Source: Seonamhaeicola algicola
Lineage (GTDB): Bacteria > Bacteroidota > Bacteroidia > Flavobacteriales > Flavobacteriaceae
Length of the DNA stretch: 64,000 nt
Reading direction: 5' to 3'
NCBI RefSeq assembly: GCF_007997385.1
Contig: NZ_VOSC01000033.1
Coordinates: 248,775 to 312,774, forward strand
Shown here: positions 25,403 through 34,827 of the stretch, one piece after another
How positions within the stretch are numbered: the first letter of the stretch is position 1
Layout: every line of letters begins with the position of its first letter
Translations under genes and position numbers: made by a program
The notes under the pieces: model-generated
The model's input: only the letters and a program-made list of their open reading frames with translations
Told to the model about the DNA's origin: nothing
Database searches by the model: none

Positions 25403-28174
25403 ATGAAAAAAAAATTACTCTTAGCTTCCTTAGCGCTCTTTGCAATTATTGCTTTTTGTATTGTTAGTGTTTCAAACAACGACAACCAAAAAATCGTGAA
25501 GGTTGAAAGAAAAAACATTAACCCTACAAAAAAAGGGAAGAAAAAAACACCTGAAGAGCGTGCTTTGTATAATGAAGCTAGAAATTTATATGAATACTAC
25601 AGACAGGTAAACCCCAACACTGGTATAATTTCAAAAAACGATAAAAAACGTGAATTTAAACAAGCCAAAAACGCTAAACTAAGAGCTAATATAAATTTAA
25701 CTGCAAAAGTTCCACAAGCAGCCTACATTAGTCGTGGCCCAAGCAATATGGGTGGAAGAACCCGAGCTTTGGTGGTTGACAAAAGTGATAACACTGGTAA
25801 TACAATAATTGCTGGCGGTGTAAGCGGTGGTGTTTTTAGAACTACCGATGGCGGCGCTAATTGGACTAAAGTTTCACCAAATGACGAAATACATAATGTA
25901 ACTGCCATTGCTCAAGACCCTAGAGCTGGTTTTGAGAATGTTTGGTATTATGCTACAGGTGAAGGTTTGGGCAATTCTGCAAGTTCAAGTGCTCAACAAA
26001 CATCTGGAGCCTATTTTTTTGGTCAAGGTATTTGGCAATCCATAAATGGTGGTGTTACATGGGTACAAATGCCCTCAACTGACAGTAACTATGAAAGCTT
26101 TGATTCTGATTTTGATGTTACTTATAGTTTAGCTGTACATCCTTTAACTGGGCATTTATATGCTGCTTCAATAGGTTTAATTGCTAGATTTGATGGATCT
26201 AGCTGGACTACTGAAATTGACGGTAACCCAAGCTCAACAGGACAAGCTACCGATATTGTTATAACAACCTCAGGAAGGTGTTACGCTGCTTTTTCTGGCA
26301 TACATGATACAGCTACAGAAGGTATTTGGACCTCTCCCACAGGTGTAGGGTCATGGACTAGAATTAATGACGATGGTATTAGCGCCGATTTTACTCCTGA
26401 AGGAAGAGTTGTTTTAGCACTAGCGCCTTCTAACGAAAATAAATTATATACGTTATTTGTTAACGGAAATAGTATAGATTGTAATGACCCAACTCCTTTA
26501 CAAGAAGCTGATTTATGGATGTGGAATCAAAGTACCACAAACTGGACCAATTATTCTAGTAAATTACCTGATGAAGCAGGTTGCTCTGAAGGGAATGATC
26601 CTTTTGCTGCTCAAGATGGGTATGATTTGGTTGTAAACGTTAAACCTGATAATGAGAACTTTGTTGTAATTGGCGGCACAAATGCTTACAAAATTGAAAA
26701 CATTACTACTGATGCCATGTTTTCAAGAATTGGTGGTTACGCAAGCTCTTCAGGATATACATCTTACAGTAATCATCACCCAGATATACACGCTTTAGTT
26801 TTTAATCCGTTTAATAATAATGTTCTTTTTTCTGGAACAGATGGTGGCGTGCATGTTACAAATGATATAACAGCTAACACAATATCGTGGACTAGTTTAA
26901 ATAACAACTATCAAACATTTCAGTTTTATCATGTAGATATTGATCCTGGAAACGGTTCTGATTTTGTTATTGGCGGGGCTCAAGACAATGGTTGTGTACT
27001 TGGTGGAACCTTCATATCGCTTCCTAATTTAACTGAACAACTTAATATTGCTAATGGAGATGGTGCTTCAACAGCAATATCAAGAGACACCAATTGTAAC
27101 TCAGGAATTGGTTTTTTCATTAGCCTTCAAAATGGTGTAACGTATCGTAATTGTGGCACATATGTTGAAATAACCCCGGAATCTGCCCCTGGCACTCCTT
27201 ATGACAGCCAATTTGTTACTTATTTTCATTTAGACCCTGATAACAACAACGCCTTATACTTTGCTTCATTAGATAAATTATTAAGAACTACCGATGCTAC
27301 AAATGTAACCCAAGATAACTGGACAGATTTAGGTAATACAACTGCTGCTTTTGGGCACAATGATCAGTTTGAAATTTTCTCAACTACTCGTGGCACATAT
27401 AACCCTGCTTCAAGTTATTTATTAATGGGTGGCGATAGTGGACATATTTACAGGTTAAATGATCCGCAAAATGCAACAAACATATCTTCAGCGGTAGATA
27501 TTACACCACCAACAGCTAGCACAACATTTCCATCAATTGTATCTGGTTTAGCTATTCACCCCACTAATAACGATATTGTTTTAGCCACGTACTCAAACTA
27601 TGGTATAAACAGTATTTACTTAACAACAAATGCCACATCTGCATCACCAAACTGGACACTTGTAGAGCGTAATCTTTCATCACATTCAATACGTTCAGCA
27701 GCCATTACTGAGGTTGCAGGACAAACACTCTATTTTGTTGGTACAGCAAGAGGTTTATACAGTACTACAGATCCTACTAGCATTGATTGGGTGAGAGAAG
27801 CTCCAAATCAAATTGGTTTTGCAGTAGTAAGTTCTTTAGCATATAGACCTTCTGATAATCATTTATTAATAGGCACACACGGTAACGGTATGTATGAAGC
27901 CACTGTTAGTGATGTTTTAGGCATTGAAGATGTTAATGATGTTAGCTCAGAAATTAAACTTTACCCCAACCCTGTTGCCAACCAAATTAATTTAGATTTA
28001 CCTGTTTTAAATAATAAATACAATTATAGTATTATTGATATGTCTGGAAAAACTATAACAAATGGCACTACAGACAGTAAACAAATTAACGTATCTACTT
28101 TAAGTAGTGGTATGTATTTTATCAAATTAAATTTTGATGGAAAAACAGGCGTAAAAAGGTTTATTAAGAAATAG
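25403..28174 (+). CDS. Large secreted beta-propeller-like protein with type IX secretion tail
   Basis: A 923-residue exported protein. The signal segment (MKKKLLLASLALFAIIAFC) is followed by a charged region. A long stretch of BNR/VPS10-like repeats comes next: GGVSGGVFRTTDGGANWTKV, IWQSINGGVTWVQM and SGTDGGVHVTND repeat the DGG.W pattern of sialidase-type propellers. The last 80 residues (IKLYPNPVANQINLDLP, MYFIKLNFDGKTGVKRFIKK) are a type A T9SS C-terminal domain, so it is exported across the outer membrane and probably anchored at the surface. No catalytic residues are recognised; binding or adhesion is possible. A strong terminator follows. Confidence 0.85.
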   Translation: MKKKLLLASLALFAIIAFCIVSVSNNDNQKIVKVERKNINPTKKGKKKTPEERALYNEARNLYEYYRQVNPNTGIISKNDKKREFKQAKNAKLRANINLTAKVPQAAYISRGPSNMGGRTRALVVDKSDNTGNTIIAGGVSGGVFRTTDGGANWTKVSPNDEIHNVTAIAQDPRAGFENVWYYATGEGLGNSASSSAQQTSGAYFFGQGIWQSINGGVTWVQMPSTDSNYESFDSDFDVTYSLAVHPLTGHLYAASIGLIARFDGSSWTTEIDGNPSSTGQATDIVITTSGRCYAAFSGIHDTATEGIWTSPTGVGSWTRINDDGISADFTPEGRVVLALAPSNENKLYTLFVNGNSIDCNDPTPLQEADLWMWNQSTTNWTNYSSKLPDEAGCSEGNDPFAAQDGYDLVVNVKPDNENFVVIGGTNAYKIENITTDAMFSRIGGYASSSGYTSYSNHHPDIHALVFNPFNNNVLFSGTDGGVHVTNDITANTISWTSLNNNYQTFQFYHVDIDPGNGSDFVIGGAQDNGCVLGGTFISLPNLTEQLNIANGDGASTAISRDTNCNSGIGFFISLQNGVTYRNCGTYVEITPESAPGTPYDSQFVTYFHLDPDNNNALYFASLDKLLRTTDATNVTQDNWTDLGNTTAAFGHNDQFEIFSTTRGTYNPASSYLLMGGDSGHIYRLNDPQNATNISSAVDITPPTASTTFPSIVSGLAIHPTNNDIVLATYSNYGINSIYLTTNATSASPNWTLVERNLSSHSIRSAAITEVAGQTLYFVGTARGLYSTTDPTSIDWVREAPNQIGFAVVSSLAYRPSDNHLLIGTHGNGMYEATVSDVLGIEDVNDVSSEIKLYPNPVANQINLDLPVLNNKYNYSIIDMSGKTITNGTTDSKQINVSTLSSGMYFIKLNFDGKTGVKRFIKK

Positions 28175-28202
28175 ATAGTACAAACCTACATTAAGAACAA
28201 AA

Positions 28203-28244
28203 CAAAGGCGCTTCAACTTATTTTTTGAAGCGCCTTTGTTTTTA
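28203..28244. terminator. Bidirectional terminator, 14-bp perfect stem
   Basis: CAAAGGCGCTTCAA (28203-28216) pairs exactly with TTGAAGCGCCTTTG (28225-28238) around an 8-base loop, followed by TTTTTAT. It lies between the T9SS protein gene and the convergent CBM48 gene. Confidence 0.9.
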
Positions 28245-28263
28245 TATCTTTAATTTAACTAAT

Positions 28264-28560
28264 TTATACGTTTACCACGCTATTTTCAGCATTAGCAAAA
28301 TCATTCCAAGCATAAGCATCGGCAGCCGTATCATTAATGTACTCACCATCTACTAAATACTTAAATTCATATGAGTGGTCTTTATCTAAATCTACAGTAC
28401 CTTTAAAAGTACCATTTTTTAATTTTTTTAAAGGTGCTTTTTTAGCATTCCATTCATTAAAACTTCCTACTACAGAAACATTTTTAGCCGCTTCAGCTTC
28501 AATAGAAAAAGTAACTTTGCAAATTGGTTTACTTTTCAAATATTGTTTTTTAATAGCCAT
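28264..28560 (-). CDS. Small stand-alone glycogen-binding (CBM48 / isoamylase early-set) protein
   Basis: A 98-residue protein made of a single early-set domain: KVTFSIEAEAAKNVSVVGSF, NEWNAKKAPLKKLKNG, then YEFKYLVDGEYINDTAADAY. This matches the glycogen-binding fold of AMPK-beta and branching enzymes. No catalytic domain is attached, so it may bind glycogen-like polymers or act as a partner of another protein. It is a single gene facing a terminator. A perfect minus-strand TAAATTTG box (28592-28599) gives a leader of about 25 bases. Confidence 0.85.
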   Translation of the reverse strand: MAIKKQYLKSKPICKVTFSIEAEAAKNVSVVGSFNEWNAKKAPLKKLKNGTFKGTVDLDKDHSYEFKYLVDGEYINDTAADAYAWNDFANAENSVVNV

Positions 28561-28591
28561 AATTTAAAATTTTTGCGTGTTGTTTATTAAG

Positions 28592-28599
28592 CAAATTTA
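28592..28599 (-). promoter_or_regulatory. Likely -7 promoter box of the CBM48 gene
   Basis: CAAATTTA on the plus strand reads TAAATTTG on the minus strand, a perfect TAnnTTTG match 32 bases before the ATG. The rest of the 300-base gap to 28859 is AT-rich with no gene seen; a near match TAACTTTA (28832-28839) may serve the DHFR gene. Confidence 0.5.
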
Positions 28600-28859
28600 T
28601 AAAACTAATTCCTACAGGTTAGTAAATAACCCTTTAAACACTAAAGAATTATCAATTTAATAATATAGCTTAACAATATTTTAAACTAACAAAAAAAAGC
28701 AATTAAAAAATACACTTTTTGCAACACAAAAACCCCTGTTTTAACACTGATTTTCAGAAAGTTCACACCAAAACAAAACCAAAACTCAAAGGCAAATTCT
28801 ATAAAACTAATAAAGTATTCATTTAAAATAGTAACTTTACATTTCATATTTTTTAATAT

Positions 28860-29771
28860 ATGTTTGGAAAAAAGAAAAACGTTCCTCAAATAGATAAAGA
28901 ACAACTAGAGCTAATACAAAATGCCCAAAAACGCATTAAACAAAAAAAACGTTTATATGCTCATTTTGTTGTGTTTTTAATAGGCGCCTTATTTTTAATA
29001 TTAGCAAACACCGTTTTAGGTATTGGTAAGAATTTTAAAATTGCTGAAATTGAGTGGTTTGTATTTGCCATTTTATTATGGCTATTCTTTTTATTATATC
29101 ATATTTTTAATGTTTTTGTAACCCATAAATTTATGGGTAAAGCTTGGGAACAAAAACAATTAGACAAGCTAGTAGCGCTTCAAAAAAATAGAATTGAAAA
29201 AATTAAAACTGAATTAAAAAAAGAAGCACCACACATTGCCAAAAGTGAAGTTTATAATGAACAATTAAACAACAAAAAAACACAAGAGCTAACTATAATT
29301 GTTGCTGCTGCCGAAAACAATGCTATTGGCAAAGATAACAAGCTTATTTGGCATTTAAGTAATGATTTAAAACGCTTTAAAACTCTTACCAACGGGCATC
29401 ATATTATTATGGGACGCAAAACTTTTGAAAGTTTCCCAAAACCCTTGCCTAATAGAACTCATGTTGTTATTACTAGGCAACAAAACTACAAGGTACCTGA
29501 AGGCGTTATCACTGTTAATAGTTTAGAAGCAGCCATTGAAGCTTGTAAAACCGATGCGCAACCGTTTATTATTGGTGGCGGACAAATTTATGAACAAGCT
29601 ATGAATATTGCTGATAAAATTGAACTTACAAGAGTACATGAAACTTTTGAAGCCGATGCTTTTTTTCCTGAAATTGACACAAATATTTGGAAAGAAACAA
29701 GCAATACGTTTCATAAAAAAGACGATAACCATAAACACGAATTCTCATTTATTACCTACACAAGAAAATAA
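28860..29771 (+). CDS. Dihydrofolate reductase fused to an N-terminal two-helix membrane domain
   Basis: Reduces dihydrofolate to tetrahydrofolate with NADPH. The DHFR domain occupies about residues 142-303: ELTIIVAAAENNAIGKDNKL, IWHLSNDLKRFKTLTNG, IIMGRKTFESF and PFIIGGGQIYEQAM are all typical. In front is a 105-residue domain with two hydrophobic helices (YAHFVVFLIGALFLILANTV and FVFAILLWLFFLLYHIFNVF), like the stand-alone 2TM proteins of Bacteroidota, joined by a charged linker. The open frame is continuous, so the enzyme should be membrane-tethered, facing the cytoplasm. The kelch gene begins three bases after it. Confidence 0.85.
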   Translation: MFGKKKNVPQIDKEQLELIQNAQKRIKQKKRLYAHFVVFLIGALFLILANTVLGIGKNFKIAEIEWFVFAILLWLFFLLYHIFNVFVTHKFMGKAWEQKQLDKLVALQKNRIEKIKTELKKEAPHIAKSEVYNEQLNNKKTQELTIIVAAAENNAIGKDNKLIWHLSNDLKRFKTLTNGHHIIMGRKTFESFPKPLPNRTHVVITRQQNYKVPEGVITVNSLEAAIEACKTDAQPFIIGGGQIYEQAMNIADKIELTRVHETFEADAFFPEIDTNIWKETSNTFHKKDDNHKHEFSFITYTRK

Positions 29772-29774
29772 ATT

Positions 29775-31067
29775 ATGAAACACGCCTTATTTTGTTGTTT
29801 AACGCTTTTAACCTTATCGTGCGCTACAAATGCACAAATAAAAGACCAATGGATTGATAAAAACGAAGCCGAAAATTATACCGCACGCCATGAATGTTCT
29901 TTTGTTCAAGCAGGCGATAAGTTTTACATGTTTGGAGGTAGAGAATCTGCGCAAAAGTTAGATGTCTATGATTATAAAAGCAACACATGGCAAGTGGCGC
30001 AAAACAAAGCACCAAAACAATTTAATCATTTTCAAGCAACATTTTATAAAGGGTTTATTTGGGTAATTGGCGCTTTTAAAACCAATACGTTTCCGCGTGA
30101 AATTCCTGAAGACAACGTTTGGCTATACCACCCACCAACAGACACCTGGATTCAAGGCCCCGAAATTCCTGAAAACAGAAGACGTGGCGGTGCCGGATTA
30201 GTTGTTTACAACAATAAATTTTACCTAGTTGGAGGTAACACAATTGGGCATGATGGCGGTTTTGTTAATTGGTTTGATGAGTATGATCCTGCAAAAAACA
30301 CTTGGAAAGTTCTTGAAAACGCTTCGCAAGCCAGAGATCATTTCAGTGCGGCAGTAATACACAATAAACTTTATGCTGTTGCAGGAAGGCAATCTGGTGG
30401 TAAAGGTGGTGTTTTTGCACCTTTAGTTAGTGTTGTTGATGTTTATGATTTTTCAACAAAAAAATGGTCGGTTTTAAAAGATAACATCCCCACACCTCGC
30501 GCTGCACCTGGTGTTACAGTTTTAAATAATGAACTTTTTGTAATGGGTGGCGAAGGCGAAAAACATGGGCCCGCCTATAATATTGTTGAAGCATACAACC
30601 CACAAACAAAGCAATGGGTAAACAAAGCTAATATGCATTACCCAAGACACGGCACACAAGCTATTCTATCTGGAAATGGTATTTATGTTGCCGCTGGTTC
30701 GCCAACAAGAGGTGGTGGAAGACAACATAACATGGAGGTTTATAATGAAGACACTCCCGAAGGTTTCACCTTAAAAACATCTTACTTTAAAGCTCCTAAA
30801 AAAGTAGTTATTTCTAAAGAATCAACTTCATCTATTAAAATTAAAAATGAAGGTGGTAATACGGGTAGTTTTATTAGTAACATTAAACTAACAGATCCAA
30901 CTAATAGCTTCAGAATAATAAATAATTTAAATTTCACCCTTGTTGATGCCAATACAACTTTTGAAATTAACGTAAAAAGCACATCAAAAAGCAAAAACAA
31001 TAAGGCTACCATTGATATTACCTATAATGGCAATTCAAAAGAAACTATAACCGTTATTAGCAAGTAA
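29775..31067 (+). CDS. Exported kelch-repeat beta-propeller protein
   Basis: A 430-residue protein with a signal sequence (MKHALFCCLTLLTLSCATNA) that could be cleaved by signal peptidase II at the Cys. Residues 40-330 hold about six kelch repeats, for example FYMFGGRESAQKLDVYDYKS, FYLVGGNTIG, LYAVAGRQSGGKGG and LFVMGGEGEK, each with the Gly-Gly and spaced Tyr/Trp pattern. The last 90 residues form an Ig-like beta domain. Kelch propellers bind glycans or proteins; no active site is recognisable. It is translated right after the DHFR gene. Confidence 0.85.
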   Translation: MKHALFCCLTLLTLSCATNAQIKDQWIDKNEAENYTARHECSFVQAGDKFYMFGGRESAQKLDVYDYKSNTWQVAQNKAPKQFNHFQATFYKGFIWVIGAFKTNTFPREIPEDNVWLYHPPTDTWIQGPEIPENRRRGGAGLVVYNNKFYLVGGNTIGHDGGFVNWFDEYDPAKNTWKVLENASQARDHFSAAVIHNKLYAVAGRQSGGKGGVFAPLVSVVDVYDFSTKKWSVLKDNIPTPRAAPGVTVLNNELFVMGGEGEKHGPAYNIVEAYNPQTKQWVNKANMHYPRHGTQAILSGNGIYVAAGSPTRGGGRQHNMEVYNEDTPEGFTLKTSYFKAPKKVVISKESTSSIKIKNEGGNTGSFISNIKLTDPTNSFRIINNLNFTLVDANTTFEINVKSTSKSKNNKATIDITYNGNSKETITVISK

Positions 31068-31112
31068 AAAGCAATACTACCTGTATAGTTACTTAAAAAC
31101 TAATAATATTGC

Positions 31113-31120
31113 TATTTTTG
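31113..31120 (+). promoter_or_regulatory. -7 promoter box upstream of fabD
   Basis: TATTTTTG matches TAnnTTTG perfectly and leaves about 14 bases from the predicted transcription start to the fabD ATG. The -33 element is weak. It suggests fabD-lspA is transcribed apart from the kelch gene. Confidence 0.5.
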
Positions 31121-31140
31121 CAGCACAAAAAAAGAAACAA

Positions 31141-32034
31141 ATGAACGCTTACATATTCCCTGGGCAAGGCGCCCAATTTACAGGCATGGGTTTAGACCTT
31201 TATGAAAACTCTGCCATTGCACAAGAATTATTTGAAAAAGCTAATGATATTTTAGGTTTTAATATCACAGATATTATGTTTGAAGGTTCTGCTGAAGACT
31301 TAAAACAAACAAAAGTTACACAACCTGCTATATTTTTACACTCTGTTATTTTAGCTAAAACCCTAGGAGATAGTTTTAAACCAGATATGGTTGCAGGGCA
31401 TTCTTTAGGTGAATTTTCTGCTTTAGTTGCTAATGGTACTTTAAATTTTGAAGACGGATTAAAACTAGTTTCACAACGTGCCATGGCCATGCAAAAAGCT
31501 TGTGAAATAACACCAAGCACCATGGCTGCCGTTTTAGGTTTAGATGATGATATTGTTGAAAAAGTGTGCGCTACTACCAGCGGTGTTGTGGTTGCCGCTA
31601 ATTACAATTGCCCTGGCCAGTTAGTTATTTCAGGTGAAGTTGAAGCTATTAACAAAGCATGCGAAACTTTAAAAGAAGAAGGCGCCCGAAGAGCTTTAGT
31701 ACTACCTGTTGGAGGAGCGTTCCACTCGCCTTTAATGGAACCAGCACGCGAGGAATTAGCAGCTGCAATTGAGAATACTACGTTTAGTAAACCTAACTGC
31801 CCAATATATCAAAATGTAACGGCTAATGCGGTTGTTGATGCGTCTGAAATAAAAACAAACTTAATTTCTCAACTTACAGCACCAGTACGCTGGACACAAT
31901 CTGTACAACAAATGATTGCCGATGGAGCAACACATTTTACCGAAGTTGGCCCAGGTAAAGTTTTACAAGGTTTGGTTAAGAAAATTAACAGAACATCAGA
32001 AACTGTTTCAGCAACTTTTGAAGGTACTTTATAA
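31141..32034 (+). CDS. fabD: Malonyl-CoA:acyl carrier protein transacylase
   Basis: Loads malonyl groups onto acyl carrier protein for fatty-acid synthesis. The nucleophile Ser is in GHSLGEFSAL near residues 85-94; FPGQGAQFTGMG is at the N-terminus and the His of GGAFHSPLMEPA near residue 200 completes the dyad. At 297 residues it has the normal length. Its stop codon is directly followed by the lspA ATG with no spacer. No other fatty-acid synthesis genes adjoin. Confidence 0.96.
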   Translation: MNAYIFPGQGAQFTGMGLDLYENSAIAQELFEKANDILGFNITDIMFEGSAEDLKQTKVTQPAIFLHSVILAKTLGDSFKPDMVAGHSLGEFSALVANGTLNFEDGLKLVSQRAMAMQKACEITPSTMAAVLGLDDDIVEKVCATTSGVVVAANYNCPGQLVISGEVEAINKACETLKEEGARRALVLPVGGAFHSPLMEPAREELAAAIENTTFSKPNCPIYQNVTANAVVDASEIKTNLISQLTAPVRWTQSVQQMIADGATHFTEVGPGKVLQGLVKKINRTSETVSATFEGTL

Positions 32035-32544
32035 ATGAAAATGTCTCGTCGTTCACTTTTTATAATAATAACCATTATAGCTACCATTGCACTTGATCAG
32101 GTTTCAAAAATTTGGGTGAGAGCTAATGTAGAACCGGGTAGCCAATCATCTATAATTGGCAATTATTTTTCATTACATAATGTTGAAAATACAGGTGCTT
32201 TTTTAGGCATGGGAAGCGATTTAAATGAACCCATGCGTATTATTTTACTTTTAATTTTACCTATTGTAGTTTTAGGTTTTGTATTACGCTACATTTTTAA
32301 AGATAAAAGCCTAGACAATTGGTCTTTGTTTGCTTTTTCAAGTATTATTGGTGGTGGTATTGCTAATGTTTATGATAGATTTATGTACGGAAGCGTTACC
32401 GATTTTTGGTACGTAAAATTAACGGATACTTTAAGAACTGGTATTTTTAATCTTGCCGATGTTTCAGTAACTACGGGCATGATTATACTGGTTTTTGTAA
32501 CACTTTTTAAAAAGAAACCTCAAAACATAAAAAAAACCGATTAA
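32035..32544 (+). CDS. lspA: Lipoprotein signal peptidase (signal peptidase II)
   Basis: Inner-membrane aspartic protease that removes signal peptides from prolipoproteins, of which this window encodes several. The catalytic Asp motifs are NVYDRF near residue 113 and FNLADV near residue 138, with FSLHNVENTGAFLG before them. Four hydrophobic helices are visible. At 169 residues it has the family length. It starts on the base after the fabD stop. Its own stop codon lies inside the left arm of the downstream terminator hairpin. Confidence 0.96.
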   Translation: MKMSRRSLFIIITIIATIALDQVSKIWVRANVEPGSQSSIIGNYFSLHNVENTGAFLGMGSDLNEPMRIILLLILPIVVLGFVLRYIFKDKSLDNWSLFAFSSIIGGGIANVYDRFMYGSVTDFWYVKLTDTLRTGIFNLADVSVTTGMIILVFVTLFKKKPQNIKKTD

Positions 32545-32565
32545 CATTCTAATCGGTTTTTTTTA
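32534..32565. terminator. Terminator overlapping the lspA stop codon
   Basis: AAACCGATTA (32534-32543) pairs with TAATCGGTTT (32550-32559) around ACATTC, with A and T runs on the two sides. The lspA TAA (32542-32544) lies in the stem. It also serves the convergent galE gene. Confidence 0.9.
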
Positions 32566-32584
32566 TTTAATATTTATACTCTTC

Positions 32585-33607
32585 TTACTTTCCTCTTACT
32601 TTTTGTTCCCATTTCCAAGCTGAAAGCATAGCATCATCAAGTGATAATTTGGTTTCCCAGCCTAATTCATTTTTAGCTTTATTAGTATCAGCATAAGCCG
32701 ATATTATATCACCTTCTCTTCTTCCTACAATTTTATAGTTTAATTTTTCACCTGATACGCGTTCAAAAGCATTAACAACTTCTAAAACAGAGCTTCCTTT
32801 ACCAGTTCCTAAATTAAATGTTTCGTAAGCAGCTTTGTTTTTATTGCTAAGCAATCTTTCAAGAGCTACAACGTGTGCTTTTGCCAAATCTACTACATGA
32901 ATATAATCTCTAATACAAGTGCCATCTGGCGTTGGATAATCATCACCAAAAACAGATAATTGTTCTCTAATACCAATAGCTGTTTGTGTTATAAAAGGCA
33001 CTAAATTTTGCGGCACACCAATTGGAAGTTCTCCTATTTCAGTAGACGCATGCGCCCCAATAGGGTTAAAATAACGTAATGCAATGGCTTTTAGTGTTGG
33101 TACTACTTTACACGTATCTCTAATAATTTCTTCACCAATTTGCTTGGTATTTCCATACGGAGATTCTGCCTGTTTTACTGGTGCACTTTCTGTAATTGGC
33201 AATTCATCAGCTTGCCCATAAACAGTACATGATGAGCTAAAAATAAAACTAGCCTCAGGTAATTTTTTTAATTCTTTAAGTAAGTAAACAAGTGTACCAA
33301 TATTGTTTTCATAATATAATAATGGCTCATTTACACTCTCGCCTACAGCTTTACTTGCTGCAAAGTGAATAACACCTTTAACGTTGTTGTGCTTTTTAAA
33401 AAACGCCTCAACATCGGTTTTTTCTTTTAAATCAATCTTTTCAAAAATTGGTGTTTTTCCAGTAATGGCAGTTATACCATCTAATACTTTTTCTGAAGAG
33501 TTTGATAAGTCATCAATAATAACAACTTCATAACCTGCTTCTTGTAATTCTACTACGGTATGAGATCCAATAAAGCCTAAACCTCCTGTAACTAGTATTT
33601 TATCCAT
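32585..33607 (-). CDS. galE: UDP-glucose 4-epimerase
   Basis: Interconverts UDP-glucose and UDP-galactose (or the N-acetyl forms) with bound NAD+. The Rossmann motif GGLGFIGSH is at residues 7-15, the catalytic SSSCTVYG near 125, and YGNTK supplies YxxxK. NLGTGKGSSVLEV in the C-terminal part is also typical. ATG at 33607 (MDKILVTGG) is chosen over an in-frame TTG at 33613. It overlaps the end of the upstream aminotransferase gene by eight bases, so the two are coupled. The pair points to sugar-nucleotide synthesis for cell-surface glycans. Confidence 0.93.
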   Translation of the reverse strand: MDKILVTGGLGFIGSHTVVELQEAGYEVVIIDDLSNSSEKVLDGITAITGKTPIFEKIDLKEKTDVEAFFKKHNNVKGVIHFAASKAVGESVNEPLLYYENNIGTLVYLLKELKKLPEASFIFSSSCTVYGQADELPITESAPVKQAESPYGNTKQIGEEIIRDTCKVVPTLKAIALRYFNPIGAHASTEIGELPIGVPQNLVPFITQTAIGIREQLSVFGDDYPTPDGTCIRDYIHVVDLAKAHVVALERLLSNKNKAAYETFNLGTGKGSSVLEVVNAFERVSGEKLNYKIVGRREGDIISAYADTNKAKNELGWETKLSLDDAMLSAWKWEQKVRGK

Positions 33608-34757
33608 TGACAAATTTTATAACGGTTGATGTAATATGTTCTATTTGCTCATCATCTAGCTCTGTATGCATTGGCAATGAAATTACCTCTTTAACTAGTT
33701 GATTTGTTACTGTAAAATCAGCTTCATTATAACGCGCATCTGCATAAGCTTTTTGCTTATGTAATGGTATTGGGTAATATACACCGCATGGTATACCATT
33801 TTCATTTAAATGCTTTACTAAAGCATCTCTTTTTCCGCCTTTTATTTTAAGGGTATATTGATGAAATACGTGGCAATCGCAAGTATTGCAAATATTTTCT
33901 CTACAACCACCAGTTATAGAAGGTGTAATAATGGTTTCAATATCTTTAAAAGCTTCATTATATTTTTTTGCAGCAGTTTGTCTTGCTTTGTTATAGCTAT
34001 CAAGCTTTGGTAATTTAGCATCTAAAACAGCTGCTTGAATGCTATCTAATCTAGAATTTACACCTACAACATCGTGATGGTAACGCTCATACATACCATG
34101 GTTAACTATGCCTCTAATGGTGTGTGCTAAATCATCATTATTGGTAAAAATAGCACCACCATCGCCATAACATCCTAAATTTTTTGATGGAAAAAACGAT
34201 GTTGCTCCAACATGCCCTATAGTTCCTGCCTTAACTTTATTACCATTGCTATAGGTATAATTTGCACCTATAGCTTGGGCATTATCTTCAATAACAAATA
34301 AATTATGTTCTTTTGCTATTTGCATAACAGCTTCCATGTTGGCACATTGACCAAACAAATGCACGGGCACAATAGCTTTAGTTTTAGGTGTAATGGCTTT
34401 TTTTAGTGCTTCAATATTAATGTTGAAATCATCTTCATTAACATCAACCAAAACAGGTGTTAAATTTAAAAGCGCAATAACTTCAACAGTTGCTGCAAAA
34501 GTAAAATTGGCAGTAATAACCTCATCTCCTGGTTTTAAACCAAGCCCCATCATGGCTATTTGCAAAGCATCAGTACCATTAGCACATGGTATTACATGTT
34601 TTACACCAAGGTAGGTTTCTAAATTCTTTTGAAATTCATGAACTTTCGGTCCGTTTATAAATGATGTGGTTTCAATTACTTGCTGTATAGAAGGGTTTAC
34701 AACGTCTTTTATAGCGTTATACTGACCTTTGAGGTCTACCATTTGAATCTTCTTCAT
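33600..34757 (-). CDS. DegT/DnrJ/EryC1-family PLP sugar aminotransferase
   Basis: Transfers an amino group to a keto sugar nucleotide, as in surface polysaccharide synthesis. The PLP Lys is in FFPSKNLGCYGDGGA near residue 190. ANGTDALQIAMMGLG, VHLFGQC and IEDNAQAIGA are typical, and the overall pattern resembles WbpE-type enzymes acting on UDP-3-keto-GlcNAc uronates. An unusual cluster, GGCRENICNTCDCHVFHQYT near residues 280-296, has four Cys (C-x4-C-x2-C-x-C) just before the conserved HQYT. It is the first gene of a pair with galE. Confidence 0.88.
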   Translation of the reverse strand: MKKIQMVDLKGQYNAIKDVVNPSIQQVIETTSFINGPKVHEFQKNLETYLGVKHVIPCANGTDALQIAMMGLGLKPGDEVITANFTFAATVEVIALLNLTPVLVDVNEDDFNINIEALKKAITPKTKAIVPVHLFGQCANMEAVMQIAKEHNLFVIEDNAQAIGANYTYSNGNKVKAGTIGHVGATSFFPSKNLGCYGDGGAIFTNNDDLAHTIRGIVNHGMYERYHHDVVGVNSRLDSIQAAVLDAKLPKLDSYNKARQTAAKKYNEAFKDIETIITPSITGGCRENICNTCDCHVFHQYTLKIKGGKRDALVKHLNENGIPCGVYYPIPLHKQKAYADARYNEADFTVTNQLVKEVISLPMHTELDDEQIEHITSTVIKFVNG

Positions 34758-34827
34758 CTGAAAAAATTAGAACTCTTTTTTTGAGTTTTTACACTACGAA
34801 ATTACAAAAAATCATATAGGTAAACCA

